This document shows positions 35,527 to 43,313 of a DNA stretch of 64,000 nucleotides, one piece after another; positions within the stretch are counted from its first letter, which is position 1, and every line of letters starts with the position of its first letter. This DNA comes from Winogradskya humida. GTDB lineage: Bacteria; Actinomycetota; Actinomycetes; Mycobacteriales; Micromonosporaceae. Where the stretch lies: positions 43,001 to 107,000 of the forward strand of contig NZ_BOMN01000118.1 of NCBI RefSeq assembly GCF_016862215.1, given 5' to 3'. Position numbers and translations under genes: made by a program. The notes beneath the pieces are model-generated. The model was given only the letters and a program-made list of their open reading frames with translations. It did no database searches and was not told where the DNA came from.

Positions 35527-36495
35527 TCAGGATTGGACGTCGAGCAGCGGTTCTTCCTCGGCCGGGACGGTTACCGCCTTGCGCAGGGGGAGCGGTTGGG
35601 GGGAGGGGCGGGCTCCGGGCGTACGTTTCATGGCGGTCAATGAAGTCTGCTTGAGCGACCAGGAGTTGGTGATCGGCCCCTCGTGGCGCCGGATGCCCCC
35701 GCCGTCGGTGAATTCCTCCTCGGTCATCGCCTGCAGCGCGCTCAGGGCGACCGCGAGAATGGTCCCCGCACTGACCAGCGTGATCGGCACGATCATCAGC
35801 AACGGCCGGATGCCGCTCACGTCGGTGGAGACGATGTGGCTCAGTTCGACGCTGGTCGCGGCCATGCCGGTGTAGTGCATGCCGCAGACCCCGAGCGCCA
35901 TGATCGCGGCGGCACCCAGCGTCGGCAGCAGACCCCGGACGGAGACCGTGAACCACAGCGCGGCGGTGGCGGTTGTGATCGCGATGACGGCGGCGGCGAC
36001 CACGAGGGCCGGCTGGTAGTGGATGACACCGGAGACGTGCACGCCGGCCATCCCGGTGAAGTGCATGGCGAGGATGCCGGCCCCGGTGAGCACACCGGCC
36101 ACCAGGATGCGCGGGAGGCTGCGGGGGCCGTGGCCGACAAGGATCAGTCCGAAACCGACGGCGACCACCGCGAGAGCGAGGCTGAGCATCGTCAGTAGCG
36201 GGCTGTAGCGCACCGGGCTCTCGGGGACGTCGAAGCCGAGCATCGCGGTGAAGTGCATGAGCCAGATGGCGGCCCCGCCGATGGCGAACGCGGCGATGAT
36301 CAGCCAGCGGGTACGCCTGCCGCGGGTGCGGGCCTGGCGGGCGCGTGCGGTGCAGAGCAGTCCGAGGAAGGATCCCAGGACCGCCACCAGGTACGCGCCG
36401 ATCGGATTGAAAGCTCCATAGGTGAAGTGATGGACCTCGGCCACGGCCGGTACCTCGCGAACGTCGGGGGATCGATTCGCTGAGAAGTACGCCAT
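35527..36495 (-). CDS. MHYT-domain integral membrane sensor
   Basis: A 322-residue protein with seven predicted helices and three copies of the MHYT motif: LMHFTAML, AMHFTGMAGVHV and GMHYTGMA, each at the outer end of a helix. MHYT domains are proposed to bind copper and sense gases or redox. The C-terminal ~80 residues are soluble and hydrophilic with no GGDEF/EAL output domain, so it would signal through another protein. It starts at ATG 36495 and lies ~24 bases before the HD gene start in the same direction, a possible two-gene unit. Confidence 0.92.
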   Translation of the reverse strand: MAYFSANRSPDVREVPAVAEVHHFTYGAFNPIGAYLVAVLGSFLGLLCTARARQARTRGRRTRWLIIAAFAIGGAAIWLMHFTAMLGFDVPESPVRYSPLLTMLSLALAVVAVGFGLILVGHGPRSLPRILVAGVLTGAGILAMHFTGMAGVHVSGVIHYQPALVVAAAVIAITTATAALWFTVSVRGLLPTLGAAAIMALGVCGMHYTGMAATSVELSHIVSTDVSGIRPLLMIVPITLVSAGTILAVALSALQAMTEEEFTDGGGIRRHEGPITNSWSLKQTSLTAMKRTPGARPSPQPLPLRKAVTVPAEEEPLLDVQS

Positions 36496-36562
36496 GAGTC
36501 CGATCTAGGACATCGCACGACGTGTGCGTGTCACTACATAGTGGTGGGTGGGCACATAAAGA

Positions 36563-36615
36563 ACCGGGGCCACCGTATAGCTGCCTGCGAGAGGTAGCCA
36601 TACGGCAGCCCCGGT
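36563..36615. terminator. Long stem-loop, probable bidirectional terminator or structured element
   Basis: ACCGGGGC (36563-36570) pairs with GCCCCGGT (36608-36615); after a symmetric CA/CA mismatch, CCGTAT (36573-36578) pairs with ATACGG (36600-36605); a further GCTGCC/GGTAGC stem closes the loop. It lies downstream of the GPGG microprotein and upstream of the MHYT gene (both minus strand). The rest of 36496-36667 shows no gene. Confidence 0.65.
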
Positions 36616-36667
36616 GCGGTCGGCTTGCGACGACCGGTCAGGAAACTGCCGGGGGGAGTAGGGGCGG

Positions 36668-36811
36668 TTAACTGAAGATGCTGACGCCGCCGGGGCCGAC
36701 GAGCAGGCCCACGATGATGAGGACGACGCCCCAGAGGATCTGCCGGCGGAACAGCGCGAGGATGCCGGCGACGACGAGGATGACTGCGAGGATCCAGAGC
36801 AACAGGTTCAT
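36668..36811 (-). CDS. GPGG-motif small membrane protein
   Basis: A 47-residue microprotein read from ATG at 36811 to TAA at 36668. It is a helical hairpin: MNLLLWILAVILVVAGILAL, the basic turn FRRQ, then ILWGVVLIIVGLLVG, ending in GPGGVSIFS. The GPGG-plus-aromatic ending is the hallmark of a widespread actinobacterial family of tiny membrane proteins with no known function. It stands alone between two hairpins. Confidence 0.85.
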   Translation of the reverse strand: MNLLLWILAVILVVAGILALFRRQILWGVVLIIVGLLVGPGGVSIFS

Positions 36812-36895
36812 GCTCAGACGAATACCCGGGCCTCCGAAATCGAAAACCTGTTATGAGACCGCCCACCATCACGTTTCGGTCTACGAACGACGGAA

Positions 36896-36913
36896 GCCCC
36901 GCCGTAGCGGGGC
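36896..36913 (-). terminator. Terminator of the metallophosphoesterase operon
   Basis: GCCCCGC (36896-36902), loop CGTA, GCGGGGC (36907-36913): a perfect 7-bp stem extended by a GGA/TCC outer pairing, 19 bases beyond the stop of the minus-strand gene at 36932. Confidence 0.75.
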
Positions 36914-36931
36914 CTCCGTCTCCCAGACCTA

Positions 36932-37675
36932 CTAAATACTGACAAGTCCGGCATCGACCTCGTCGGAAAGCAGTTGATACACGTTGTACGCCTGCTTGAT
37001 GACCGGATGCGCCACGTTGCGCACAGGCACCCCACCGGGAGTACGCCCCCGCTCACTGCCGTGATGAGCGTGCCCGTGCAGCGCCAGGGCCGTCGGGGCG
37101 GAGTCGATCGCCTGACCGAGCAGGTACGACCCCAGGAACGGATAGATCTCCAACGGCTCCCCGGTCAGCGTCTCCGGCACCGGCGCGTAATGCGTCAGTG
37201 CCACGAGCGCGTCACACTCCAGCCCGCGCAGCGCGGCGCCGAGCCGTTCCGCGATCGCCTCGGTGGTGCCGACGAAGTTCTTCATCTCCCGCTCGCCGAA
37301 CTTGCTGGCGCACGCCCCGGCGAACCCACCGCCGAACCCCTTCGCGCCGGCGATCCCGAGCGTGTGCCCGTTGAGCTCGAGGACCGTGCCCTCGCCCTCC
37401 AGCACGACCAGCCCGGCGTCCTGCAGCACGCCGGTGACGGCGTCCTGCTGGTCGCTCTGGTGGTCATGGTTGCCGAGAACGACGACGACCGGCACGCCCA
37501 GATCGCCGAACTCCTGCGCCATGCACCTGGCCTCCTCGACGGTGCCGTGCCGGGTGAGGTCCCCGGCGATCAGCAACGCGTCGGCGACGCCGGGCAGCTG
37601 TTCCAGGGCGGGCCGGTAACGACCCACCACGTCCTTGTCCACATGGACGTCGCCGACGGCGGCGATCCGGATCAT
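36932..37675 (-). CDS. Calcineurin-like metallophosphoesterase
   Basis: A 247-residue cytosolic phosphoesterase with the full metal set: GDVHVD (8-13), IAGDLTRHG (~37-45), LGNHDHQ (~67-73), LTHYAPVPE and HGHAHHGS. The DxH...GD...GNHD...GHxH order is standard for the family, which cleaves phosphomono- or diesters with two metal ions. Substrate unknown. Its ATG overlaps the BON-like gene stop (37672-37675), so nucleotidyltransferase, BON-like gene and phosphoesterase form an operon. A hairpin terminator follows. Confidence 0.92.
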   Translation of the reverse strand: MIRIAAVGDVHVDKDVVGRYRPALEQLPGVADALLIAGDLTRHGTVEEARCMAQEFGDLGVPVVVVLGNHDHQSDQQDAVTGVLQDAGLVVLEGEGTVLELNGHTLGIAGAKGFGGGFAGACASKFGEREMKNFVGTTEAIAERLGAALRGLECDALVALTHYAPVPETLTGEPLEIYPFLGSYLLGQAIDSAPTALALHGHAHHGSERGRTPGGVPVRNVAHPVIKQAYNVYQLLSDEVDAGLVSI

Positions 37676-37926
37676 GAGATCTCCTCCACCTCGGTGGGCG
37701 CCTGGGCGCGGACGATGCCGATGTCGCAGGCGATCTCCACGTCCGGGAAGTGCTGGTTGATCTGGCGGCAGATCTCGTCGCGGCGCTGCGCGCTCTCGAC
37801 CTCCCCGCCGAGCACGATCAGGTGCTCGCGGCGAGCGATCGTGATGCCCTGCTCGGCGACCGAACCGGTCTCGGCGAGCAGCCGCTGGATCTCGGCCTCC
37901 ACGTATTCGTCAAGCTGTGGTGTCAT
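37672..37926 (-). CDS. Small BON-like protein
   Basis: Eighty-four residues. After an N-terminal helix (LDEYVEAEIQRLLAE) comes a short strand-strand-helix unit (ITIARREHLIVLGGEVESAQRRDEICRQI) like a single BON domain, then an EIACDIGIV strand. BON domains usually bind membranes or ligands, but there is no signal peptide here, so it is cytosolic. It is translationally coupled to the phosphoesterase (ATGA overlap) and 1-2 bases from the nucleotidyltransferase gene. The family call is moderate; the gene is secure from its coupling. Confidence 0.75.
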   Translation of the reverse strand: MTPQLDEYVEAEIQRLLAETGSVAEQGITIARREHLIVLGGEVESAQRRDEICRQINQHFPDVEIACDIGIVRAQAPTEVEEIS

Positions 37927-37927
37927 C

Positions 37928-38512
37928 TCATCCCCCCACGGTGAGGCGGGCGCTCTCCGGATCCGGGACCACGTCGAGACGGTCGAGCAGGATCAGGAAC
38001 GCTTCCGCGTACGGCGACTTCTCCGTTTCCTTTCGGACCCGGTCCCAGTCGATCTGCTCACGCAGCGAGCGGGCGACCGGGAGCCCGGTGGCGAAGTCGC
38101 AGTGGTGCTGGCTGTAGCTCAGCAACTTGTGCACCATCAGCTGGGTCGCCGACAGTACGGGCATGTTGATCGCCTCGACGGACAGCATCGAGGTGTCCCG
38201 CAGCGTCTCGTCGGTCACCGGCAGATCGACCGGGCGGTAGATCAGGTCCACCATCCGGCCCTCGTCGAAGACCTTGACGAGCCAGTCCTCCGGCGGCTGC
38301 TCCACCTCGAAGCCGGCCGAGGAGAGCTCTTCGAGCGCGCGTCCCCTGTCCTGCTCGCGGATCACGAAGTCCACGTCGTGGTCGCTGGAGTGGCCGCCGT
38401 GGGCGTACACCGCGAAGCTGCCGCCCAGCGCGAAGGGGATCTCCGACTGCTTGAGCACCGCGGCGACCCTCTTGAGCGTGTTTACCAGGCCCTCGTCCAC
38501 CCGGTGCGGCAT
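37928..38512 (-). CDS. Nucleotidyltransferase-fold protein
   Basis: A 194-residue protein with the Pol-beta-like nucleotidyltransferase pattern: FALGGSFAVYAHGG, then HDVDFVI with the DxD metal pair, and a third acidic residue in RMVDLIYRP. It lacks an obvious partner HEPN gene; the neighbours are a BON-like protein and a metallophosphoesterase. It resembles the AbiEii/MNT or DUF6036 group, whose members modify protein or tRNA, but nothing here proves a toxin role. It is first in its operon, with the promoter in 38513-38658, shared divergently with the kinase gene. Confidence 0.82.
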   Translation of the reverse strand: MPHRVDEGLVNTLKRVAAVLKQSEIPFALGGSFAVYAHGGHSSDHDVDFVIREQDRGRALEELSSAGFEVEQPPEDWLVKVFDEGRMVDLIYRPVDLPVTDETLRDTSMLSVEAINMPVLSATQLMVHKLLSYSQHHCDFATGLPVARSLREQIDWDRVRKETEKSPYAEAFLILLDRLDVVPDPESARLTVGG

Positions 38513-38658
38513 GGTGATCTCCCTAGCTGTGAGGTCCGTTTATCGACCCGGCAATTACCCCGCACCGTGATCGACATAACGTTCATGCCCATTTTGTACG
38601 CCCGCCGCGCCCCGCACGGTGGAACTCAACGTGACAACCCGCGCTACCGTAAGTGGGT

Positions 38659-39366
38659 ATGACCAGGCCTCGTACCATCGCGCTCGTCGGGATCGATGGC
38701 TCCGGCAAGACCACCGCGGCCCACCTGCTCGCCGAGGCGCTGGCCGATCGGGGGCTTCCGGCCGTCTACCGCCGCAATGCGGGAGGCCGCCGCTGGTTCG
38801 GCCGCCTGGCCACCCGCTTCGGCAAGGCCGACGGGGAGGATCTGCTCGGCCGCCGGACGATGCTCCTCGTCGAGGCCGTGCTGCGCTGGCTCGCGATCCT
38901 GCGCACGCTGGTGCGCCGCTGGTTCACGGGCGAGACGGCCGTGATGGACCGCTACGCGGTGTGCCAGTTCGCGAGCATCGAGTCGCACCACGGCCGGTCG
39001 ATCTTCTGGGCCCGCCTCGCGTACCGGATCTTCCCGGCGCCGGATGTCACGTTCTTCCTGGCAGTGGACCCGGCGATCGCCTACGACCGGATCGAGCGCC
39101 GCGGCTACGACCACGAGGACATGTCGTACCTGCGCGCCGCCACCGCCGCCTACCGGGCGCTCCCTGAATTCCCCGCGTTCGTGGTGATCGACGCGAACGA
39201 AACCCCGGAGCAGGTCCAGGCCGCGATGCTCACCCACCTGCCTTCGGCGATATCGGTACGCAGGCAGGCGCCGCTGTTGTCCTATGCGCGCACCTTGATC
39301 GTGGCCGCAGCGACCCTCGCAGCCGCGGCGACCGCGCTCACCTACCAGCTCGCGGACGGCTTCTAG
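38659..39366 (+). CDS. dTMP-kinase-like P-loop kinase with C-terminal membrane helix
   Basis: A 235-residue protein. The P-loop VGIDGSGKTTAAHLL is at residues ~9-23, the DRY motif (VMDRYAVCQFASIESH) near 95, and the lid-like IERRGYDHEDMSYLRAA near 145. These mark the thymidylate/deoxynucleoside kinase family. Unlike housekeeping dTMP kinases it ends in a hydrophobic helix (TLIVAAATLAAAATALTYQL) that may tether it to the membrane. ATG at 38659 is chosen over GTG at 38653. Substrate is uncertain. It ends by overlapping the convergent SDR gene by 4 bases. Confidence 0.78.
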   Translation: MTRPRTIALVGIDGSGKTTAAHLLAEALADRGLPAVYRRNAGGRRWFGRLATRFGKADGEDLLGRRTMLLVEAVLRWLAILRTLVRRWFTGETAVMDRYAVCQFASIESHHGRSIFWARLAYRIFPAPDVTFFLAVDPAIAYDRIERRGYDHEDMSYLRAATAAYRALPEFPAFVVIDANETPEQVQAAMLTHLPSAISVRRQAPLLSYARTLIVAAATLAAAATALTYQLADGF

Positions 39367-40049
39367 GACTGCCCGTAGACCGGGATCCGCGCGCCGCTCG
39401 TGGGCGCTGAGGCGTCCCCTGCCAGGAACTCGATCACCGTGGCGATCTCGTCCGGGGTGACCCACCGGGACGTGTCGGCGCCCGGCTGCTCGTCCCGGTT
39501 CAGCGGGGTGTCGATGACGCTGGGCAGCACCGTGTTCACCCGCACGCCCTGCTTCTTGTACTCGACGGCGACCGCGTCGGCGAACGCCAGCACCGCGGCC
39601 TTGGCGGTCACATAGCCGGCCGCGCCCGGGAACGGAGCGAGCGCCGCCCGCGACGACACACAGACGATCGACCCGCCGCCCGCCTCGACGAGATGCGGCA
39701 GGGCGGCCGCGGTCACCAGATAGGTCGGGCGCAGGTTGAGCCGCAGCATCGCCTCGAAGTCCTCAACCGGTGTCTCGTGCACCTTGCCGCCCATCGCGAA
39801 CCCGCCGACCAGGTTGACCACGGCACGCAGCGGCGCTCCGGGCTCACCCGCGGCGGTGTCGACGGCTGCCTCGACGTCCGTCTTCACTGTGAGGTCCGCC
39901 TCAACCGCGATCACGCCGTCGGGGAGCCGCCCGGCCGATCCGGGCCGCACCGGGGCGATCACCCGCCACCCCGAATCCCGCAGCGCCCGCACGACGGCAC
40001 CACCCAGACCGCCTGCCCCACCCGTCACGATCACGCTTCGCTCGGCCAT
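39363..40049 (-). CDS. Short-chain dehydrogenase/reductase
   Basis: A 228-residue classical SDR. The NAD(P) site is VTGGAGGLG (residues ~8-16), NLVGG replaces the NNAG strand, the catalytic serine is in IVCVSSRAAL, and the YxxxK pair is YVTAK. RVNTVLPSVIDTPLNR is the substrate loop. It oxidises or reduces an unidentified alcohol/ketone with a nicotinamide cofactor. It stands alone; the promoter lies in 40050 onwards. Confidence 0.92.
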   Translation of the reverse strand: MAERSVIVTGGAGGLGGAVVRALRDSGWRVIAPVRPGSAGRLPDGVIAVEADLTVKTDVEAAVDTAAGEPGAPLRAVVNLVGGFAMGGKVHETPVEDFEAMLRLNLRPTYLVTAAALPHLVEAGGGSIVCVSSRAALAPFPGAAGYVTAKAAVLAFADAVAVEYKKQGVRVNTVLPSVIDTPLNRDEQPGADTSRWVTPDEIATVIEFLAGDASAPTSGARIPVYGQS

Positions 40050-40588
40050 ACGGCCACGGTAGTGCTGTGTTATCCGTCACTGTCTGTGCGGTCCGTCAGA
40101 GAACCGCAGGTGGCTCGACGCCACGTCCGGGTGTCACCCGCAGGGGCTAGTGAACTGCGGCGCGATGTGCCGCATCGTGGCAGGTGGCTCCGAGCCGGGT
40201 ACGGGTCTTGAGCTTTTGCCGCGGGGTTTTGTTTCAGGCCCGGCGGCAACCTGTCGATGCAGCACGTGAACCCGAGCGGCCGGCTGGCCGTACTGGTGAG
40301 TGACGAGCATCGCAGGGACAGCCGTGATGCCCGTCGCTGTGACGAAGAGGGGCTGATGGTGTCATGTAAGGACCACGGGGTATGCGAGTGTCCGAGGCAT
40401 CCAACCCCGGGTGCGGCTCCGAATGACTCCGGGAGCTCTCTCCTCAGAATTTACGCAACCGGCTCTCAGGTGGCACTCAGACAATCGTGACACTTTCAAG
40501 TCACGAAAAGGAATCAGTACAGGGTGTCACGTGTTGTGTAGGTGTCAGCACCGCAATGCACGAACTGCGGACGTTACGGGGAGAGCTG
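40050..40588 (+). other. Long leader/intergenic region before the sigma factor gene
   Basis: About 540 bases with no convincing gene; a 77-codon frame at 40257 has no ribosome site or family. It contains two structured sequences: TTGCCGC/GCGGCAA arms around 40216-40248 flanking a T-rich loop, and CGTGAC-N8-GTCACG at 40486-40505, about 85 bases before the sigma start, which may be an operator. The size suggests complex control of the sigma factor. Confidence 0.5.
40486..40505. promoter_or_regulatory. Inverted repeat upstream of the sigma factor gene
   Basis: CGTGAC (40486-40491), eight bases, GTCACG (40500-40505). Perfect 6-bp arms at helical-turn spacing are typical of a dimeric repressor or activator site; the binder is unknown. 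Confidence 0.45.
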
Positions 40589-41590
40589 ATGGACGCAGGT
40601 ATTGCCCGTAACAGGGTTAGTGAAGGCAATGAGGGGACCGTGGGCAACGTGGAGAAGAACACCGTGATGCGTACCGACCAGGTAGCCGAAGAGCGCGACC
40701 TCGTCGGAGTCTACCTGCACGAGATCTCCCGGACGCCGCTTCTGGACGCCGCCAGGGAGGTTGAGCTTTCCAAGGCGATCGAGGCAGGCCTCTACGCCGA
40801 GCACCTGCTCGACACCGGCGAGGTCCGTCGCGGTGTGAGCCGGGAAGAGCTCGAGCGGCTGGTAGCCGACGGCCAGAAGTCGAAGGACCTGTTCATCCGG
40901 GCCAACCTGCGACTGGTCGTCTCCATCGCCCGCCGCTACGTGCGGTCGGGGATGCCGATGCTCGACCTCATCCAGGAGGGCAACACCGGCCTTGTCCGCG
41001 CCGTTGAGAAGTTCGACTACGAGCGCGGCTACAAATTCTCGACGTACGCGACGTGGTGGGTCCGCCAGGCGATCAGCCGGGCGATCGCGCAGCAGGAGCG
41101 CACCGTGCGCCTGCCCGTGCACCTCGTCGAGGACGTCAACCGGATGCGCAACGTCACCCGCCAGCTCGTCCGCGAGCTCGGCGCCGACCCGGAGCCGGCG
41201 CAGGTCGCCGCAGCCCTGGGCGTGACGGTCGAGCGCGTCACCGAGCTCACCCGCTGGGCCCAGGACACCGTGTCCCTGGACACCCCGGTCGGCGACGACG
41301 GCGACACCAACCTCGGTGACCTGGTCGCCGACAGCGACGCGCCGTCGCCCGAGGAGATCGTGCTGACCGCGCTGGAGCGTCAGCGCATCGAGGGCCTGCT
41401 CAACCACCTCGACGACCGTTCGGCCGGCATCATGCGCGCCCGCTACGGCCTCGAGGACGGCCGCGAGCACTCGCTGACCGAGGTGGCGTCGCGCTTCTCG
41501 CTCTCCCGCGAGCGCATCCGCCAGCTCGAGATCCAGGCGCTCGGCCGGCTCCGTGAGCTGGCCCGCGCCGAGGGCCTGCAGGCCGCCTGA
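40589..41590 (+). CDS. Group 2 RNA polymerase sigma factor (sigma-70 family)
   Basis: A 333-residue sigma factor. Region 1.2 is DLVGVYLHEISRTPLLDAAREVELSKAIE; region 2 is NLRLVVSIARRY, MLDLIQEGNTGLVRAVEKFDYERGYKFSTYATWWVRQAI; region 3 begins RTVRLPVHLVEDVNRM; region 4 includes RARYGLEDGREHSLTEVASRFSLSRERIRQLEIQALGRL. It lacks the long region 1.1 of the housekeeping sigma, hence group 2 (HrdD/SigB-like). I chose ATG at 40589 because GGGGAGAG lies just upstream; the frame opens earlier, at 40487. A terminator follows 20 bases after the stop. Confidence 0.93.
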   Translation: MDAGIARNRVSEGNEGTVGNVEKNTVMRTDQVAEERDLVGVYLHEISRTPLLDAAREVELSKAIEAGLYAEHLLDTGEVRRGVSREELERLVADGQKSKDLFIRANLRLVVSIARRYVRSGMPMLDLIQEGNTGLVRAVEKFDYERGYKFSTYATWWVRQAISRAIAQQERTVRLPVHLVEDVNRMRNVTRQLVRELGADPEPAQVAAALGVTVERVTELTRWAQDTVSLDTPVGDDGDTNLGDLVADSDAPSPEEIVLTALERQRIEGLLNHLDDRSAGIMRARYGLEDGREHSLTEVASRFSLSRERIRQLEIQALGRLRELARAEGLQAA

Positions 41591-41610
41591 TCCGCTGGTT
41601 CGTAGGACAC

Positions 41611-41642
41611 AAAAAGGCCGGGGCAAGCGCCCCGGCCTTTTG
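41611..41642. terminator. Bidirectional rho-independent terminator
   Basis: AAAAAGGCCGGGGC, loop AAGC, GCCCCGGCCTTTT: 10 G/C pairs flanked by A- and T-runs, between the convergent sigma and NlpC/P60 genes. It would work for both. Confidence 0.93.
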
Positions 41643-41657
41643 CTGTGCTGCCTTCGA

Positions 41658-42602
41658 TCAGGTCACGCGCCCGTAGCCGTACGGGGTCATGATGTTGATC
41701 GACCGTTTCTTCACCGGCGCACCCGCGTGCGAGGCGTCGATGATCATGCCGCCGCCCACGTAGATGCCCACGTGGCCGAGACTTCGATAGAACACCAGGT
41801 CACCGGCCGCGAGATCGGACCGGGAGACCCGCTTGGTGGCGCTGTACTGCGCTGCCGCGTTGTGTGGCAGGGACTTGCCCGCGGCAGCCCAGGCCGCCGA
41901 GGTGAGACCCGAGCAGTCGTACGTGTTCGGGCCGCCCGAGCCGTACTCGTACATCAGGCCGATCGCGCCGTAGGCGAAGGAGACCGCCTTGCCGGCGGAA
42001 CCGGCGATGTTCGGAACCGTGCCCGTGTAGCTGGACCCGGTCTCGGTCTCCTTGCCGTATGCCGTCTTGCGCATGGCATACAGATCTTTGAGGTCGCCCT
42101 CGATCTTCTTCTTGCGCGCCGACAGCTCCTTGACCTCAGCTGCCTGCTTGTCCTGGGTCACCTTCAACGCGGCCTGGCGGGCGTCGTAGTCCTTCGCCGT
42201 GGCCGAGAAGGTGTCGATGTCCCGTTGCTGGGTGCGCGAGATCTGCTCCAGGATGGACATCCGGTCGATCAGACCTTCGTTCCCCTCGAGCAGCACGTTC
42301 ATCGTGCCGACCTTGCCGGACTTGTACGCCGAAGCCGCGATGACCTTCATCTGCGAGCTGGCCACCACGAGGGCGGCCTTCGCGGGCCCGAGCGACTCGG
42401 CGAGCTTCTTCTCGTCCGCCTTGGTCTTGTCCAGGCTGATCTTCATCTTGTTGAACGACTCGACGACGTCCTCGAGGTCGTTCGACGCCTTTTCGATCTT
42501 CTTGGTGAGTTCACCGGAGGTGGGTGCCGCGTGTGCCGCGGGCGCGAACGAGCCGGTGATGGCGATCGCCAGTCCGGCGACCACCAGGGTGCGTAGCCTC
42601 AT
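41658..42602 (-). CDS. NlpC/P60 peptidoglycan endopeptidase with N-terminal coiled coil
   Basis: A 314-residue secreted cell-wall hydrolase (RipA/PcsB-like layout). The signal peptide is MRLRTLVVAGLAIAITGSFAPAAHA. Residues ~30-185 are a long coiled coil (ELTKKIEKASNDLEDVVESFNKM, KELSARKKKIEGDLKDLYAM) that usually holds the enzyme inhibited or docks it. The NlpC/P60 domain has the catalytic cysteine in NTYDCSGLTSAAW, histidine in LGHVGIYVGGGMIIDA, and a third residue in DASHAG. It cleaves peptide crosslinks in the wall. ATG at 42602 is preferred to the TTG at 42617. A c-di-AMP riboswitch sits in its leader, linking its expression to wall/osmotic state. Confidence 0.94.
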   Translation of the reverse strand: MRLRTLVVAGLAIAITGSFAPAAHAAPTSGELTKKIEKASNDLEDVVESFNKMKISLDKTKADEKKLAESLGPAKAALVVASSQMKVIAASAYKSGKVGTMNVLLEGNEGLIDRMSILEQISRTQQRDIDTFSATAKDYDARQAALKVTQDKQAAEVKELSARKKKIEGDLKDLYAMRKTAYGKETETGSSYTGTVPNIAGSAGKAVSFAYGAIGLMYEYGSGGPNTYDCSGLTSAAWAAAGKSLPHNAAAQYSATKRVSRSDLAAGDLVFYRSLGHVGIYVGGGMIIDASHAGAPVKKRSINIMTPYGYGRVT

Positions 42603-42629
42603 GCGAGCGTGTCGCAACGGTGCATGGCC

Positions 42630-42800
42630 TCTCTTCCGCTTGAGCCACCTACCGGGTTAGCTGACGGATTCGGGCGGGAAGAAGGCCCTACCGCTTGCGC
42701 GGATTCACCCCATTGCTGCGTCGGTGGGTCCCCGGCTCACTGCAGAACGGCGCGGAACCCCGGGGGATTGGGGTGGCCGTGGCGCCCTGAGCGATTCGGC
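42630..42800 (-). promoter_or_regulatory. c-di-AMP (ydaO/yuaA) riboswitch
   Basis: Read on the minus strand, the leader of the NlpC/P60 gene has the conserved blocks of the ydaO class in order: CCCCCGGGG-type P1/P2 region, GAGCCGGGGACCCACCGACG, AATGGGGTGAATC, GCAAGCGGTAGGGCC, TTCTTCCCGCCC, and the near-invariant GAATCCGTCAGCTAACCCGG (about 42648-42675). Actinobacterial members commonly precede wall-hydrolase genes and turn them off when c-di-AMP binds. Ends are approximate. The remaining DNA to 42972 would hold the promoter. Confidence 0.93.
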
Positions 42801-42972
42801 GGCGCTGGCCGGTGCCACCGGAGACGTGGCTGCGGACCGGACCAACCGCATCAACTTATCGGCGATCCGCATTAACACAAGAGTCGCGTCCGTGATTTAA
42901 GGCAATCATCACATTTATGCGAATGATCCAGATAACGGAGTGCAATTCAGCCGACTCGAAGCGTTACCTGTT

Positions 42973-43302
42973 CTATTTCTCCGCCATCGCGGGCGCGTTG
43001 TCCATAGCCTGCGGAGCCCACTTGTGAGTGACCACCCGCTCGGCCCAGAACGAGAAGAACGGAATCGTGCCGGCCAGCATCACCAGCAGCATCCGGCCGA
43101 GCGGCCAGCCGGCCCGGCGGCTCAGATCCCAGGTCGCCACGAGGTAGACCATGTAGAGGAAGCCGTGGATCGGGCCGACGGCGGCGACCACGAAGTCGTT
43201 GTCACCGATGTACTTGAGCGGCATGCCAACCAGCACGAGCACGATGAGGACCACGCCAACGATCCAGGCGATGGTCCGGTAACGGGTGAGGGCTCCCTGC
43301 AC
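42973..43302 (-). CDS. DUF3817 small membrane protein
   Basis: A 109-residue protein with three membrane helices: TIAWIVGVVLIVLVLVGMPLKY, then VGPIHGFLYMVYLVATWDLSRR, then MLLVMLAGTIPFFSFWAERVV. The GPIHGFLYM and PFFSFWAER motifs define DUF3817, widespread in actinobacteria with no known role. GTG at 43302 has AAGGA 8 bases upstream. It lies 11 bases after the next gene upstream on this strand and is in an operon with it. Confidence 0.92.
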   Translation of the reverse strand: MQGALTRYRTIAWIVGVVLIVLVLVGMPLKYIGDNDFVVAAVGPIHGFLYMVYLVATWDLSRRAGWPLGRMLLVMLAGTIPFFSFWAERVVTHKWAPQAMDNAPAMAEK

Positions 43303-43313
43303 GATCCACGTCC

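Noticed and set aside
40257..40490. 77-codon frame before the sigma gene
   Set aside because: No ribosome site or recognisable family; codon use is unlike neighbouring genes.
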